The notes: generated by a model not told the origin, from the letters alone. Positions 44,105 to 53,448 are shown, counted from the first letter of the stretch. The stretch: 64,000 nt of DNA from Streptomyces parvus (GCF_014648875.1 NZ_BMRY01000002.1:806001-870000); one strand, 5' to 3'. A program made the numbers and translations.

Positions 44105-44122
44105 GGTGAACGGAAGATGAAC
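44105..44122 (-). promoter_or_regulatory. PHO box
   Basis: On the minus strand GTTCATC (44116-44122) is followed 11 bases later by GTTCACC (44105-44111), the spacing of PhoP direct-repeat units. It is upstream of the PiT gene. Confidence 0.75.
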
Positions 44123-44330
44123 TGAGCAGGGCGCTACGGTGACCCCAAGCGGAGTCCGATGCTTCCGCTTGTGTACGAGTGGGGTTGTGCGAGGCCGGTG
44201 GGGCGCGGCGTGGGCTGCCCTTTGCCCCCCGTTGGCCAACATTTTGGACGGCTGTTCGGCACCCGGAAGAGATCCCCGTCACGCCCTGTGTGACGTTCCG
44301 GTTGCGCGGCTTCACCCCTACGCTCGCCCC

Positions 44331-44990
44331 ATGAGCGAGCAGCAGCCGGAATCCGTCCGCCAGGCCTGGCGGGACGTCGTCGACACGGCCCGCCGGAGCG
44401 CGGCCGACGGCCTCGTCGTCGGCACCTCCGGCAACGTCTCCGCCCGCGTCGGCGACCTCGTCCTGGTGACGCCCAGCGGAGTGCCCTACGACCGGCTCGG
44501 CCCGGACGACGCGGTCGGCGTCGACCTGGAAGGAAACCAGGTCATCGGGGACCTCGGGCCGACCAGCGAGCTCCCCCTCCACCTGGCGGTCTACCGCTCC
44601 ACCGACGCCGCCGCCGTCGTCCACACCCACGCCGTGCACGCCACCGCCGTCTCCACCCTCGTCGCCGAGGTCCCGCTCGTGCACTACGCGGCGGCCATCC
44701 TCGGCGGCCCCGTCCGCACCGCCGCCTACGCCCGCTACGGCACCCCGGAGCTGGCCGACGCCATGCTCGAAGCCCTCCGCGGCCGCACGGGCTGCCTGCT
44801 CGCCAACCACGGCACCGTCACCTACGGCGACACACTCGACCAGGCCTACGACCGCACCGCCCAGCTGGAGTGGCTGTGCCACCTCTGGCTCACCGCGAGC
44901 TCGGTGCCCGGCCACACCCCGGCCCTGCTCTCCACGGCCCAGCTGGCCGAGGTGACCCAGGCGCTCAAGGGGTACGGCCAGCGCGGCTGA
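44331..44990 (+). CDS. Class II aldolase/adducin-family protein
   Basis: 219 residues. GLVVGTSGNVSAR, VVHTHAVHATA (His-x-His-x3-His metal site), LLANHGTVTYG and YDRTAQLEWLCHL are the FucA/AraD-like signatures; Zn2+-dependent aldol cleavage of a sugar phosphate. Substrate unknown. ATG has no ribosome site but TACGCT at 44319-44324 ends six bases before it, so likely leaderless. Confidence 0.9.
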   Translation: MSEQQPESVRQAWRDVVDTARRSAADGLVVGTSGNVSARVGDLVLVTPSGVPYDRLGPDDAVGVDLEGNQVIGDLGPTSELPLHLAVYRSTDAAAVVHTHAVHATAVSTLVAEVPLVHYAAAILGGPVRTAAYARYGTPELADAMLEALRGRTGCLLANHGTVTYGDTLDQAYDRTAQLEWLCHLWLTASSVPGHTPALLSTAQLAEVTQALKGYGQRG

Positions 44991-45091
44991 CCGGGCGGGT
45001 CCGGGGCGGGTCCGGGCCGCCCGAGGACGGCTCCGCCCCGGACGGCCCCCGCCCGCTGGCAGCCCGTCCGCCGCCCCACGACACTGAAGCG

Positions 45092-46219
45092 GTGCGCCCG
45101 GTAACCGCGACGGCAGCGGCCGTCACCTCGATCCTCGGCGTCGGTGCGGCAGCGGTCGCGGCCGGCCGGTACGCCAGCGACGTCGCCCTCAAGGCGACGC
45201 CCGGACGTCCCCTCCCCGCCGACCGCAGACTCACCGTGCACGCCACCGCGGCCGGGCAGGTCACCCTGACCCGGTCCTTCTCGGCGCTCCGGCCCGGCAC
45301 CTGGGGTATCGCCGGATCCGGGGTCCACGCGGTCGTCGGCCCCGTCGTCGAAGGGGCCTCCGAGGGCGCCGACACCGTCGTCCGCAGGCTGGAGAGCGTC
45401 GGTCAGGGGATCCTCGAACCGGGCACGAGGGTCCGGCTCACCCCCGCCCTGTACGGCGGCGACCCCGGCAGCGACCTCGGCCTCGACCACAGCGAGGTCG
45501 AGATCCCCGGCGAGCTCGGGGCCCTGCCCGCCTGGTACGTCCCCGGCGCACGCGACACCTGGATCATCACCGTGCACGGCCTCGGCGCCACCCGGGCGCA
45601 CCCCATGAACCTCATGGGCTTCCTGCACCGGCAGCGCTTCCCCGTGCTCGACCTCGCCTACCGCGGCGACCCCGGGGCCCCCCGCCCCGCCGACGGCCTC
45701 GGCCACTTCGGCGCCTCCGAGTGGCGCGACGTCGACGCCGCCGTCCGCTACGCCCTGCGCTACGGGGCCCGGAACGTGATCGTGCACGGCTGGTCCACCG
45801 GCGCCACCATGGCCCTGTACGCCGCCGTCGAGTCCCCGCTCCGCGACCGGATCAGCGGCCTCGTCCTCGACTCCCCGGTGCTGGACTGGCCGGTCACCCT
45901 GCGCGCCCTGGCCGCCGCCCGCGGCGTCCCGGCCGCCCTGCTGCCGCTCGCCGTCCGCGCCGCCCAGGGCCGGACCGGGATGGGCGCCACCCCCGTGCTG
46001 GAGACCTCCGTACCGGCCTCCCTGCGCACCCCGACCCTGATCCTGCACGGCCCCGACGACACGATCGCCCCGTGGGGCCCCTCCCGCGAACTCGCCGCCC
46101 GGCGCGCGGACCTGGTCAGCCTGCACGCCGTACCGCAGGCTCCGCATGCGGCGATGTGGAACGTCGGCCCGGACCGCTACGAGGAGACCCTGCGGCGCTT
46201 CCTCACGCCTCTGATGTGA
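45092..46219 (+). CDS. Alpha/beta-hydrolase with N-terminal membrane anchor
   Basis: 375 residues from GTG 45092. Hydrophobic N-terminus (about 5-25) then a hydrolase domain: TVHGLGATRAHPMNLMG, nucleophile GWSTGAT, LDSPVLDW and HGPDDTIAP, with a late His. A membrane-tethered serine hydrolase. GACACT at 45080-45085 ends six bases before the GTG, so leaderless translation is likely. Starts 102 bases after the aldolase gene. Confidence 0.85.
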   Translation: MRPVTATAAAVTSILGVGAAAVAAGRYASDVALKATPGRPLPADRRLTVHATAAGQVTLTRSFSALRPGTWGIAGSGVHAVVGPVVEGASEGADTVVRRLESVGQGILEPGTRVRLTPALYGGDPGSDLGLDHSEVEIPGELGALPAWYVPGARDTWIITVHGLGATRAHPMNLMGFLHRQRFPVLDLAYRGDPGAPRPADGLGHFGASEWRDVDAAVRYALRYGARNVIVHGWSTGATMALYAAVESPLRDRISGLVLDSPVLDWPVTLRALAAARGVPAALLPLAVRAAQGRTGMGATPVLETSVPASLRTPTLILHGPDDTIAPWGPSRELAARRADLVSLHAVPQAPHAAMWNVGPDRYEETLRRFLTPLM

Positions 46220-46328
46220 GCCGATGGGGTGAACTCTCCCCTTTGCCGCCGCGCCCGGGGAACCTTTCACGTACCGGTGAAACGGCTTCCGTTTGGGCTT
46301 TCGGGCCGTCAGGGGCAAGACTGCTCCC

Positions 46329-47759
46329 GTGACGTCCCGTACTCCGCGCGACTCCAGGCTGCGACTTGTCCGCCCGCGACCCCTCGCCACGGCCCGCAAG
46401 GCCGTGACCAACCGGCGCACCAGGCCGGCACCCCGGCCCCCCGAGGGCACCCCGCCCCGCGCGGAACTGGCCCGCCAGGCCAGGGCGGTGCTCGCCGACG
46501 CCGTACGCATCGCCCACTGGGCGGCCGGCACCCCGGGCCCCGGCACCGCCACCCCGCTCGCGGCCCACGCCCTCGAACGTGCGGCCGCCGTCCTGGAGCT
46601 CTCCCCGGCGCAGGTCCGCGCCGGCTGGGACCGGGCCCGGCTGGCCGGACTCGTCGAACTGCACGGCGACACCGCCCGCCCCGGGTGGCGGCTGCGCGCC
46701 TGGGACCGGGACGACTCCGCCGTGCTGCGCGGCTGGGTGGCGCTCTTCGACGCCTGGTCGCTCGTCCATCCCGCACCCGCAGGCATCGAGGCGGGCGCGG
46801 TCGCCGAAGCCGTCGAGGCCGTGCCCCAGGTGCTCTCCCTCCTCCAGCTCTCGGCGGGCCCCGTCACCGTCCCCGCCCTGCTGGACCTCCTCGGCCAGCG
46901 CGTCGCCGAACTCCAGGAGGAGCGCTGCGAAGTGCCCCTGGGTCCCGGCAGAACCGCGCCCGGCGCCCCCGCCGGGCCGGTAGAGACGGCCGCCGACCAG
47001 GCCGCCGACCGGGCCACCGCACCCGCCCGGAGCGCCGACCTCAACGCCTTGCTGCTCGACTGGGCCCTGGAGGGCCTCGCCGCCGTCGGAGCGCTGACCC
47101 TCGGCAAAGGGCACGCCACCCTCACCCCGCTCGGCAACTGGGCGGTCTGGGTCAAGCTGGAACAGATCTGCGTCGCCGCCCAGAGCCCGGCCGGAAACAT
47201 CGAACAGTCCGCCGCCGACATGCTCCTCGGCTGCGCCCGGCTCACCCCGGGGCCGGCCCGCGACGAATACCGCGCCTGGCTCGCCGCCCGCACCGTCGGC
47301 AGCGCCGTCGCCGAACTGCTCGCCGTCGCCCGGGGCGAGGACGCGCTGCTGCGCGGACTGGCCTTCGAGGCGCTGCGCGTCGTCGGCGCCCCCGCCGAAC
47401 CCGAGGTCCGCGCCGTCCTCGCCGAACCCTCGCTGCGCCCCTACGCGCTGCTCTGGCTCGCCGAGTACGAGGGCAACGACCCCGACGACGCCCAGGACGT
47501 CCTCAGCCGTGAGGAGTCCACCTGGCTCTGGGTCGACACGGCCGCCGCCGTCGCCGACCACGGTGAGACCGGACTCCTGGTGCGCCATCTCGACTCCGCC
47601 GTGCAGGGCACCGTCCCGGCCCTCCTCGACGAGGTCAGGGCCGTCGGCCACCCCCGCACCGTCCAGGTCCTGGTCGCCCTGGCCGCGGCCCACCCGGACC
47701 CGACCCTGGCCAAAGCGGTCCGCCGGGCCGCCTTCCAGGTGCACACCGGAGGAGCCTGA
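46329..47759 (+). CDS. Conserved hypothetical protein, paralogue of 2422-3879
   Basis: 476 residues from GTG 46329. Same layout as the protein at 2422: RIAHWAAG near the N-terminus, central VGALTLGKGHATLTPLG strand, C-terminal HEAT-like helices and a HPRTVQVLVAL ending. It has a basic N-terminal tail and lacks the acidic middle of its paralogue. AAGACT at 46317-46322, six bases before the GTG, may be a leaderless promoter. Function unknown. Confidence 0.82.
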   Translation: MTSRTPRDSRLRLVRPRPLATARKAVTNRRTRPAPRPPEGTPPRAELARQARAVLADAVRIAHWAAGTPGPGTATPLAAHALERAAAVLELSPAQVRAGWDRARLAGLVELHGDTARPGWRLRAWDRDDSAVLRGWVALFDAWSLVHPAPAGIEAGAVAEAVEAVPQVLSLLQLSAGPVTVPALLDLLGQRVAELQEERCEVPLGPGRTAPGAPAGPVETAADQAADRATAPARSADLNALLLDWALEGLAAVGALTLGKGHATLTPLGNWAVWVKLEQICVAAQSPAGNIEQSAADMLLGCARLTPGPARDEYRAWLAARTVGSAVAELLAVARGEDALLRGLAFEALRVVGAPAEPEVRAVLAEPSLRPYALLWLAEYEGNDPDDAQDVLSREESTWLWVDTAAAVADHGETGLLVRHLDSAVQGTVPALLDEVRAVGHPRTVQVLVALAAAHPDPTLAKAVRRAAFQVHTGGA

Positions 47760-47881
47760 CCCGTACGTCGTACGTCCCGGATCCGCGCGACCAGATCCGT
47801 GATTCCCGGACCCGCGCGACCTGATCCGTACATCCGGGATTCGCACGCCCCGATTCCTACGTACGCTCCCCGGGTCTCCGC

Positions 47882-48295
47882 TCAGCCCGCGGACCCCGGG
47901 GCGTACGTCCCGAAGCTCCACACATTGCCCTCGGCGTCCCGCGCCATGTAGTCCCGGGAGCCGTAGTCCTGGTCGGTCGGCTCCATCAGGATCTCCACGC
48001 CGAACTCCCTGGCCCGGGCGCAGTGCTCGTCCACCTCGTCGACCACCACGTACACCCCCGCCGGGCCCGCGCCCGTCATCGCCCGCGCGAACACGCCCTC
48101 GCGCCCCTTGGAGCCGAGCATCACCCTGCCGTTGCCCAAGGACAGCTCGGCATGCAGCACACTGCCGTTCTCGCCCTCGTACACCGCCTCCTCGGTGAAG
48201 CCGAAGCCCTTGGTCAGCGTTCTGATCGCCGCCCTCGCGTCGTCGTAGAGGATCGTCGGGTAGATCGTCGGGACCCCGCTCGCCGCGCCCGCCAT
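47882..48295 (-). CDS. VOC-family (PhnB/glyoxalase-like) protein
   Basis: 137 residues. PTILYDDARAAIRTL, FGFTEEAVYEGENG, AELSLGNGRVMLGS and DAEGNVWSFGTY are PhnB-type VOC strands. Start at 48295 has AGGAGAGG upstream. Function open; resistance or dioxygenase-like. Confidence 0.88.
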   Translation of the reverse strand: MAGAASGVPTIYPTILYDDARAAIRTLTKGFGFTEEAVYEGENGSVLHAELSLGNGRVMLGSKGREGVFARAMTGAGPAGVYVVVDEVDEHCARAREFGVEILMEPTDQDYGSRDYMARDAEGNVWSFGTYAPGSAG

Positions 48296-48384
48296 GACAC
48301 TCACCTCTCCTGCCGTCCGCACCGTCCGATGTGATCCGCGTCTCAGTCTTCCACCCGGCACTGACAACGGCAGGCCGTCGCGGA

Positions 48385-49275
48385 TCAGGCGAACGTGTCG
48401 CACCGTTCCATGTCGCCCGTGCTGAACCCGGTGGAGAACCACTGCTGCCGCTGCGCGGCCGAACCGTGCGTCCACGACTCCGGCGTGACCCGGCCCTGGT
48501 ACCGCTCCTGGATCCGGTCGTCGCCGACCGCCGCCGCCGCGTCCAGACCGTCCCGGATGTCCGCCCGGGTCAGCTCCGTGATCAGCGGCCGGCCGGTCGA
48601 CTCGTCCGGCGTCGTCGTGGCGTGGTGCGCCCAGACCCCGGCGTAGCAGTCGGCCTGCAGCTCCACCCGCACCGCGTTGCTGTTCTCGCCCTGCCGCCCG
48701 TCCTGCGACCGGCCCAGCGTGCCCATCAGGTTCTGCACGTGGTGGCCGTACTCGTGCGCCACCACGTACGCCTGCGCGAACGGGCCGCCGCTGGAGCCGA
48801 ACTTCGTCCGCAGGTCGTCGAAGAACCCGAGGTCCAGATAGACCTTCCGGTCGCCGGGGCAGTAGAACGGGCCGACCGCCGAGGTGGCGGCCCCGCAGGC
48901 AGTGCCCACCTGCTGGCTGAACAGGACCGTCCGGGCCCCCGCGTACGTCGCGTCCCGCCGCTGGAACTCCAGCCGCCAGAAGTCCTGCACGCTGTTGACC
49001 ACCGCCACCGTCCGGCAGTCCTCCCGGCTGTTCGCGTCCTGCCCCTTCAGACAGCTCTCCTGCACCTGCCCGGCCGACGAGGAGGTCGCCGCCGGGTCCG
49101 CGCCGTCGGAGGAGAGCCCCAGCTGATCGGGGCCGACGCCGAAGAGCAGCCCCAGGATCAGGGCGATCACCCCGGCGATGCCCCCGCCCACCGTGGCCCG
49201 CCCGCCCGGGATCCGGCTGCCGCGGACGTCCTGGACCTCGGAGGTGTCCAGATCGGCGTCGTCGTCGAACTGCAC
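48385..49275 (-). CDS. YpfJ-like neutral zinc metallopeptidase
   Basis: 296 residues. Short cytosolic N-terminus, one membrane segment (about 28-46), Ser/Ala linker, then a peptidase domain with HEYGHH zinc site in [12 protein letters not shown] and a downstream Glu/Asp-rich helix ([12 protein letters not shown]). Predicted membrane-anchored extracellular protease. Divergent from the ABC-F gene. Confidence 0.9.
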   Translation of the reverse strand: MQFDDDADLDTSEVQDVRGSRIPGGRATVGGGIAGVIALILGLLFGVGPDQLGLSSDGADPAATSSSAGQVQESCLKGQDANSREDCRTVAVVNSVQDFWRLEFQRRDATYAGARTVLFSQQVGTACGAATSAVGPFYCPGDRKVYLDLGFFDDLRTKFGSSGGPFAQAYVVAHEYGHHVQNLMGTLGRSQDGRQGENSNAVRVELQADCYAGVWAHHATTTPDESTGRPLITELTRADIRDGLDAAAAVGDDRIQERYQGRVTPESWTHGSAAQRQQWFSTGFSTGDMERCDTFA

Positions 49276-49381
49276 GGTCGCACCACCCTCGGGATCGGGC
49301 GGGCGACGCCGTGCCGCCCTGCGCCGAGTATCGGTCGCTTCGTCCCACCGGGCACGCGGAAAAGCAGTTGCGCACCGCCAG

Positions 49382-49417
49382 TAGAATGGCCGTATGGCCT
49401 ACCTCCTTGTGCATTAG
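49382..49417 (+). promoter_or_regulatory. Leaderless 7-residue ORF before ABC-F gene
   Basis: TAGAAT (49382-49387) ends six bases before ATG 49394, which opens the frame MAYLLVH and a TAG stop at 49415-49417. It is followed by a 61-base leader to the ABC-F start. Arrangement fits translation-dependent attenuation seen for antibiotic-resistance ABC-F genes; prediction only. Confidence 0.6.
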
Positions 49418-49478
49418 CGGCGTCGAGAGACCTCCGCCCTCGTCCCTCCGCCGTCCTGACTGCCCTGGAGTTCTTCCC

Positions 49479-51077
49479 GTGATCACCGCTTCCGGCATCG
49501 AGCTGCGCGCCGGCGCCCGCATCCTCATCGAATCCGCTTCCTTCCGCATCGCCAAGGGCGACCGCATCGGCCTCGTCGGCCGCAACGGAGCGGGCAAGAC
49601 CACCCTCACCAAGTGCCTCGCCGGCGAAGGCGCCCCCGCGGCCGGCACCATCACCAAGTCCGGCGAGGTGGGCTACCTCCCGCAGGACCCGCGCACCGGC
49701 GACCTCGACGTCCTCGCCCGCGACCGCATCCTCTCCGCCCGCGGGCTCGACGAGATCCTGCGCAAGATGCACGAGAACGAGGACCGGATGGCGAACGGCA
49801 AGGGCGCCACCCGCGAGAAGGCCATGAAGAAGTACGAGCGCCTGGAGACGGAGTTCCTCACCAAGGGCGGGTACGCCGCCGAGGCCGAGGCCGCCACCAT
49901 CGCCGCCGCGCTCAACCTGCCCGACCGGGTCCTCGGCCAGCCCCTGCACACGCTCTCCGGCGGTCAGCGCCGCCGCGTCGAGCTGGCCCGGATCCTCTTC
50001 TCGGACGCCGACACCCTGCTCCTGGACGAGCCGACCAACCACCTCGACGCCGACTCCATCGTCTGGCTGCGGGACTACCTCAAGACCTATCGCGGCGGCT
50101 TCGTCGTGATCTCCCACGACGTCGAGCTGGTCGAGACGGTCGTCAACAAGGTGTTCTACCTCGACGCCAACCGCTCCCAGATCGACATCTACAACATGGG
50201 CTGGAAGCTCTACCAGCAGCAGCGCGAGGCCGACGAGAAGCGCCGCAAGCGCGAGCGCCAGAACGCCGAGAAGAAGGCCGCCGCCCTCAACTCGCAGGCC
50301 GACAAGATGCGCGCCAAGGCCACCAAGACCGTCGCCGCCCAGAACATGGCCAAGCGGGCCGACCGGCTGCTGGCGGGCCTTGAGGCCGTCCGGGTCTCCG
50401 ACAAGGTCGCCAAGCTCCGCTTCCCCGAGCCCGCCCCCTGCGGCAAGACCCCGCTGATGGCGGAGGGCCTGTCCAAGTCGTACGGCTCGCTGGAGATCTT
50501 CACCGACGTCGACCTCGCCATCGACAAGGGCTCCCGCGTCGTCATCCTCGGCCTCAACGGCGCCGGCAAGACCACGCTGCTGCGTCTGCTCGGCGGCGCC
50601 GAGAAGCCCGACACCGGCGAGATCATCCAGGGCCACGGCCTCAAGCTCGGGTACTACGCCCAGGAGCACGAGACCCTCGACCCCGAGCGCACGGTCCTGG
50701 AGAACATGCGCTCCGCCGCCCCCGACCTCGACCTCGTCGAGGTCCGCAAGACGCTCGGCTCGTTCCTCTTCTCCGGCGACGACGTCGACAAGCCCGCGGG
50801 CGTGCTCTCCGGCGGCGAGAAGACCCGGCTCGCGCTCGCGACCCTGGTGGTCTCCTCCGCCAACGTGCTCCTGCTCGACGAGCCCACCAACAACCTCGAC
50901 CCCGCCAGCCGTGAGGAGATCCTCGGCGCGCTGCGCACCTACAAGGGCGCCGTCGTCCTCGTCACCCACGACGAGGGCGCTGTCGAGGCGCTCCAGCCGG
51001 AGCGGATCATCCTGCTCCCGGACGGTGTCGAGGACCTCTGGGGAGCGGACTACCGCGACCTCGTCGCCCTCGCCTGA
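49479..51077 (+). CDS. ABC-F family ATPase
   Basis: 532 residues, no membrane segments. Two ATPase domains: GRNGAGKTTL (about 34-43), LSGGQRRRV and LLLDEPTNHLD; second GLNGAGKTTLL, LSGGEKTRL and LLLDEPTNNLD. A Lys/Arg/Gln-rich coiled linker (about 245-300) joins them. ABC-F proteins act on ribosomes (translation factor or antibiotic protection). GTG at 49479 follows GGAG; a short leaderless ORF precedes. Confidence 0.94.
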   Translation: MITASGIELRAGARILIESASFRIAKGDRIGLVGRNGAGKTTLTKCLAGEGAPAAGTITKSGEVGYLPQDPRTGDLDVLARDRILSARGLDEILRKMHENEDRMANGKGATREKAMKKYERLETEFLTKGGYAAEAEAATIAAALNLPDRVLGQPLHTLSGGQRRRVELARILFSDADTLLLDEPTNHLDADSIVWLRDYLKTYRGGFVVISHDVELVETVVNKVFYLDANRSQIDIYNMGWKLYQQQREADEKRRKRERQNAEKKAAALNSQADKMRAKATKTVAAQNMAKRADRLLAGLEAVRVSDKVAKLRFPEPAPCGKTPLMAEGLSKSYGSLEIFTDVDLAIDKGSRVVILGLNGAGKTTLLRLLGGAEKPDTGEIIQGHGLKLGYYAQEHETLDPERTVLENMRSAAPDLDLVEVRKTLGSFLFSGDDVDKPAGVLSGGEKTRLALATLVVSSANVLLLDEPTNNLDPASREEILGALRTYKGAVVLVTHDEGAVEALQPERIILLPDGVEDLWGADYRDLVALA

Positions 51078-51419
51078 TCCATCGGAGCCCCTGCCCGATC
51101 CACCGGGGATGGATCATTCGGCCTACGCGTGATCCGTCATCTGCGTGAGAGCGTCTCGTACTCCGGTGGTGCGCCCGGCGCTCACCCGTCGCGCGCCCCA
51201 TTTCCGGATGCTCCGCCCCGTACGGCCCTGACCTGCCGGTTCTCCGGTCGGTGAGGGCCGTGCGCCCTTGTGCGCCCGCAGGAATCAGGGATTCCGCTCG
51301 TGTTGACGCGCCTCTCGTCAGGGAAACCGCTCGCACGGACCTTGCCGAATGGGTGGCCAGGAAGCGCGGGAGGGGTGATCATGAGAAGTCCAGAGCGCAC
51401 TTCCCATGAGGAGGCACGG
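51078..51419 (+). other. Intergenic region between ABC-F and gbn
   Basis: 342 bases. A stem (51075-51083 with 51108-51116) begins at the ABC-F stop and may terminate it. It contains several GATC sites, including TGATCA at 51376-51381, and a TTGACG at 51303. No gene is seen. Confidence 0.6.
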
Positions 51420-51641
51420 GTGGCCGAGACTCTGAAGAAGGGCAGCCGGGTTACCGGCGCCGCGCGTGACAAGCTCGCGGCAGACCTGAAGAAGAAGTAC
51501 GACTCCGGTGCGAGCATCAGGGCGCTGGCCGAGGAAACCGGCCGCTCCTACGGGTTCGTCCACCGGATGCTCAGCGAGTCCGGAGTGACGCTGCGGGGAC
51601 GCGGCGGCGCGACACGGGGCAAGAAGGCCGCTTCGGCCTGA
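51420..51641 (+). CDS. gbn: Gbn-like nucleoid-associated DNA-binding protein
   Basis: 73 residues from GTG 51420, preceded by GAGGAGG. Lys/Arg-rich, with a helix-turn-helix segment ASIRALAEETGRSYGFVHRML and a basic Ala/Gly/Lys tail. Length and sequence match Gbn, the GATC-binding nucleoid protein of S. coelicolor (SCO1839; from memory), which affects chromatin and development. TGATCA 39 bases upstream of its start suggests autoregulation. Confidence 0.85.
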   Translation: MAETLKKGSRVTGAARDKLAADLKKKYDSGASIRALAEETGRSYGFVHRMLSESGVTLRGRGGATRGKKAASA

Positions 51642-51698
51642 GGCCTCCGCGTTCTCGGCGCCATCGGCGTCATTCGGGACCGACGGATTTCGGGGTGG

Positions 51699-51730
51699 CC
51701 ACCCGGCTGACCGCAAGGTCGCCCGGGTGG
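51699..51730 (+). terminator. Terminator hairpin after gbn
   Basis: CCACCCGG (51699-51706) pairs with CCGGGTGG (51723-51730); inner GACC/GGTC closes a GCAA tetraloop. Confidence 0.8.
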
Positions 51731-51738
51731 TTACTGTT

Positions 51739-51766
51739 CAGTCACTTAGTTTCTGAGTGCTGACTG
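51739..51766. promoter_or_regulatory. Operator-like dyad before the enoyl-CoA hydratase
   Basis: CAGTCA (51739-51744) and TGACTG (51761-51766) flank a smaller CTTAG/CTGAG dyad, 22 bases upstream of the ATG. It could be a fatty-acid regulator site; no regulator is identified. Confidence 0.45.
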
Positions 51767-51787
51767 CACCCGATCCGGAGGCGCCCC

Positions 51788-52579
51788 ATGACCTCGCTCG
51801 ACACTGTGCTCGACAAGGACGGCGTACGGCTCACCGTCGACGATGCCGTCGCCACGGTGACGCTCACCAACCCGGCCAAGCGCAACGCTCAGTCTCCCGC
51901 TCTGTGGCGGGCGTTGACCGAGGCCGGACGGGCGCTGCCCGGTACGGTGCGGGTCGTGGTGCTCCGCGGCGAGGGCAAGTCCTTCTCCGCGGGCCTCGAC
52001 CGGCAGGCCTTCACCCCCGAGGGCTTCGACGGCGAGCCGTCGTTCCTCGACATGGCGCGCGGCCCGGAGGCCGAGCTCGACGCGACCATCGCCGAGTACC
52101 AGGAGGCGTTCACCTGGTGGCGCCGCAACGACCTCGTGTCGATCGCGACGGTCCAGGGCCACGCCATCGGCGCCGGCTTCCAGCTCGCCCTCGCCTGCGA
52201 TCTGCGGATCGCCGCCGAGGACGTGCAGTTCGCCATGCGCGAGACCAGCCTCGGTCTCGTTCCCGACCTCACGGGCACCCACCCCCTGGTGAACCTCGTG
52301 GGGTATGCCCGCGCGCTCGAAATCTGCGCCACGGGCCGCTTCGTCCACGCGGAGGAGGCCGAGCGCACCGGCCTCGCCAACCTCGTGGTCCCCGCCGACC
52401 AGCTCGACGCGGCTGCCCGCGACCTCGCGGGGGCCCTGGTGGCAGCGCCCCGCGACGCCGTCGTCGAGACGAAGGCCCTCCTCGCCGGTGCGCTCTCGCG
52501 CGACTACGAACAGCAGCGCGTCGCCGAGCGCGCCGCCCAGGGCCGCCGGCTCCGCGACCTGGCGGGCATCACCGACTGA
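51788..52579 (+). CDS. Enoyl-CoA hydratase/isomerase family protein
   Basis: 263 residues, crotonase fold. NPAKRNAQSPAL, oxyanion loop GEGKSFSAGLDRQ and GHAIGAGFQLALACDLRIA are conserved; the second catalytic acid lies in RETSLGLVPDLTGT. Fatty-acid or aromatic acyl-CoA beta-oxidation is likely. GGAGG precedes the start. Stand-alone, convergent with the next gene. Confidence 0.93.
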   Translation: MTSLDTVLDKDGVRLTVDDAVATVTLTNPAKRNAQSPALWRALTEAGRALPGTVRVVVLRGEGKSFSAGLDRQAFTPEGFDGEPSFLDMARGPEAELDATIAEYQEAFTWWRRNDLVSIATVQGHAIGAGFQLALACDLRIAAEDVQFAMRETSLGLVPDLTGTHPLVNLVGYARALEICATGRFVHAEEAERTGLANLVVPADQLDAAARDLAGALVAAPRDAVVETKALLAGALSRDYEQQRVAERAAQGRRLRDLAGITD

Positions 52580-52596
52580 CGCCCCGGCGGGGGCGG

Positions 52597-53448
52597 TCAG
52601 GCGTCGGTGCGGCCGGGCTCGCCCGCCGGCGCCCCGCCCGGCCCCACCACATCCGTGACCAGCACCGACACCGGCAGCCGTTCCTCCGTGACCGCCGCCA
52701 CCGCCGTACGCACCGACCGGGCGACATCCAGCGCCCGGCGGTCCCCGGCCGTCGCCACCTCGACCCGGACGTGGTCCCGCGCGGTATGTACCGGGCTGCC
52801 CAGGACCCGGGTCAGCGAGACGACGCCCGGCGTCCCGGCGGCCGCCGTCGCCACCGGGTCCTGCGGCTCCGCGATCCCTGCGGTCGGCGCGGCCGGGGAC
52901 GCGGTCACCTGATCGGACGCACCGCCCTCCAGCAATGCCGTCACCGTCAGGTCCACCTCGGTGATCTCCAGGCCCAGCCGGGCGGCGGCGGCCGTCAGGA
53001 GTGCCGCGCGCAGGGCCGCCGCGGTGTCCGGCAGCGGCCGGTCCGGGACCGCCGAGAACTCCGCCTCGATCCGCAGCGGCCCCGTCGGCAGAGCGCTCGG
53101 CGGAGCCGGAGGCGCCTTTGCGCCTCTCCTGCCCACCGCGCCTCCTCGGTCCGCCGGGGCTTGCGGTCCGCCGGGGCCGCCCCCGCCCCCGGCCCTCGCG
53201 CCCGTCACCGTACCGACCGCCACCGAGTCCTCCCCGGGGGCCGCCTCCACCGCCAGGCCGATCCTCAGCTCCCCGAGCACCGCCCCGGGACGGGCCGCCG
53301 CCCCGCGCAGCACCGACGCGGCAGCCGTCTCGGCGATCCACACCCCGTCCGCCGGATCACCCAGCGGCAGCAACCGGCCGAGACCCAGCCGTTCCCGTAC
53401 CCCAGCGGTCCATCCGTCGGCCCTCCGCGGGCCCCGCTCCGTCGTCAT
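52597..53448 (-). CDS. Hypothetical protein of the Asp23 locus
   Basis: 283 residues, Ala/Gly/Pro-rich, low complexity in the middle, with two Asp23-like alpha/beta segments (ITEVDLTVTALL and HVRVEVATAGDRRALDVARSVRTAV). Streptomyces relatives are commonly annotated nucleopolyhedrovirus P10 family, an uninformative label. Divergent from the Asp23 operon, probably functionally linked. Confidence 0.75.
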   Translation of the reverse strand: MTTERGPRRADGWTAGVRERLGLGRLLPLGDPADGVWIAETAAASVLRGAAARPGAVLGELRIGLAVEAAPGEDSVAVGTVTGARAGGGGGPGGPQAPADRGGAVGRRGAKAPPAPPSALPTGPLRIEAEFSAVPDRPLPDTAAALRAALLTAAAARLGLEITEVDLTVTALLEGGASDQVTASPAAPTAGIAEPQDPVATAAAGTPGVVSLTRVLGSPVHTARDHVRVEVATAGDRRALDVARSVRTAVAAVTEERLPVSVLVTDVVGPGGAPAGEPGRTDA

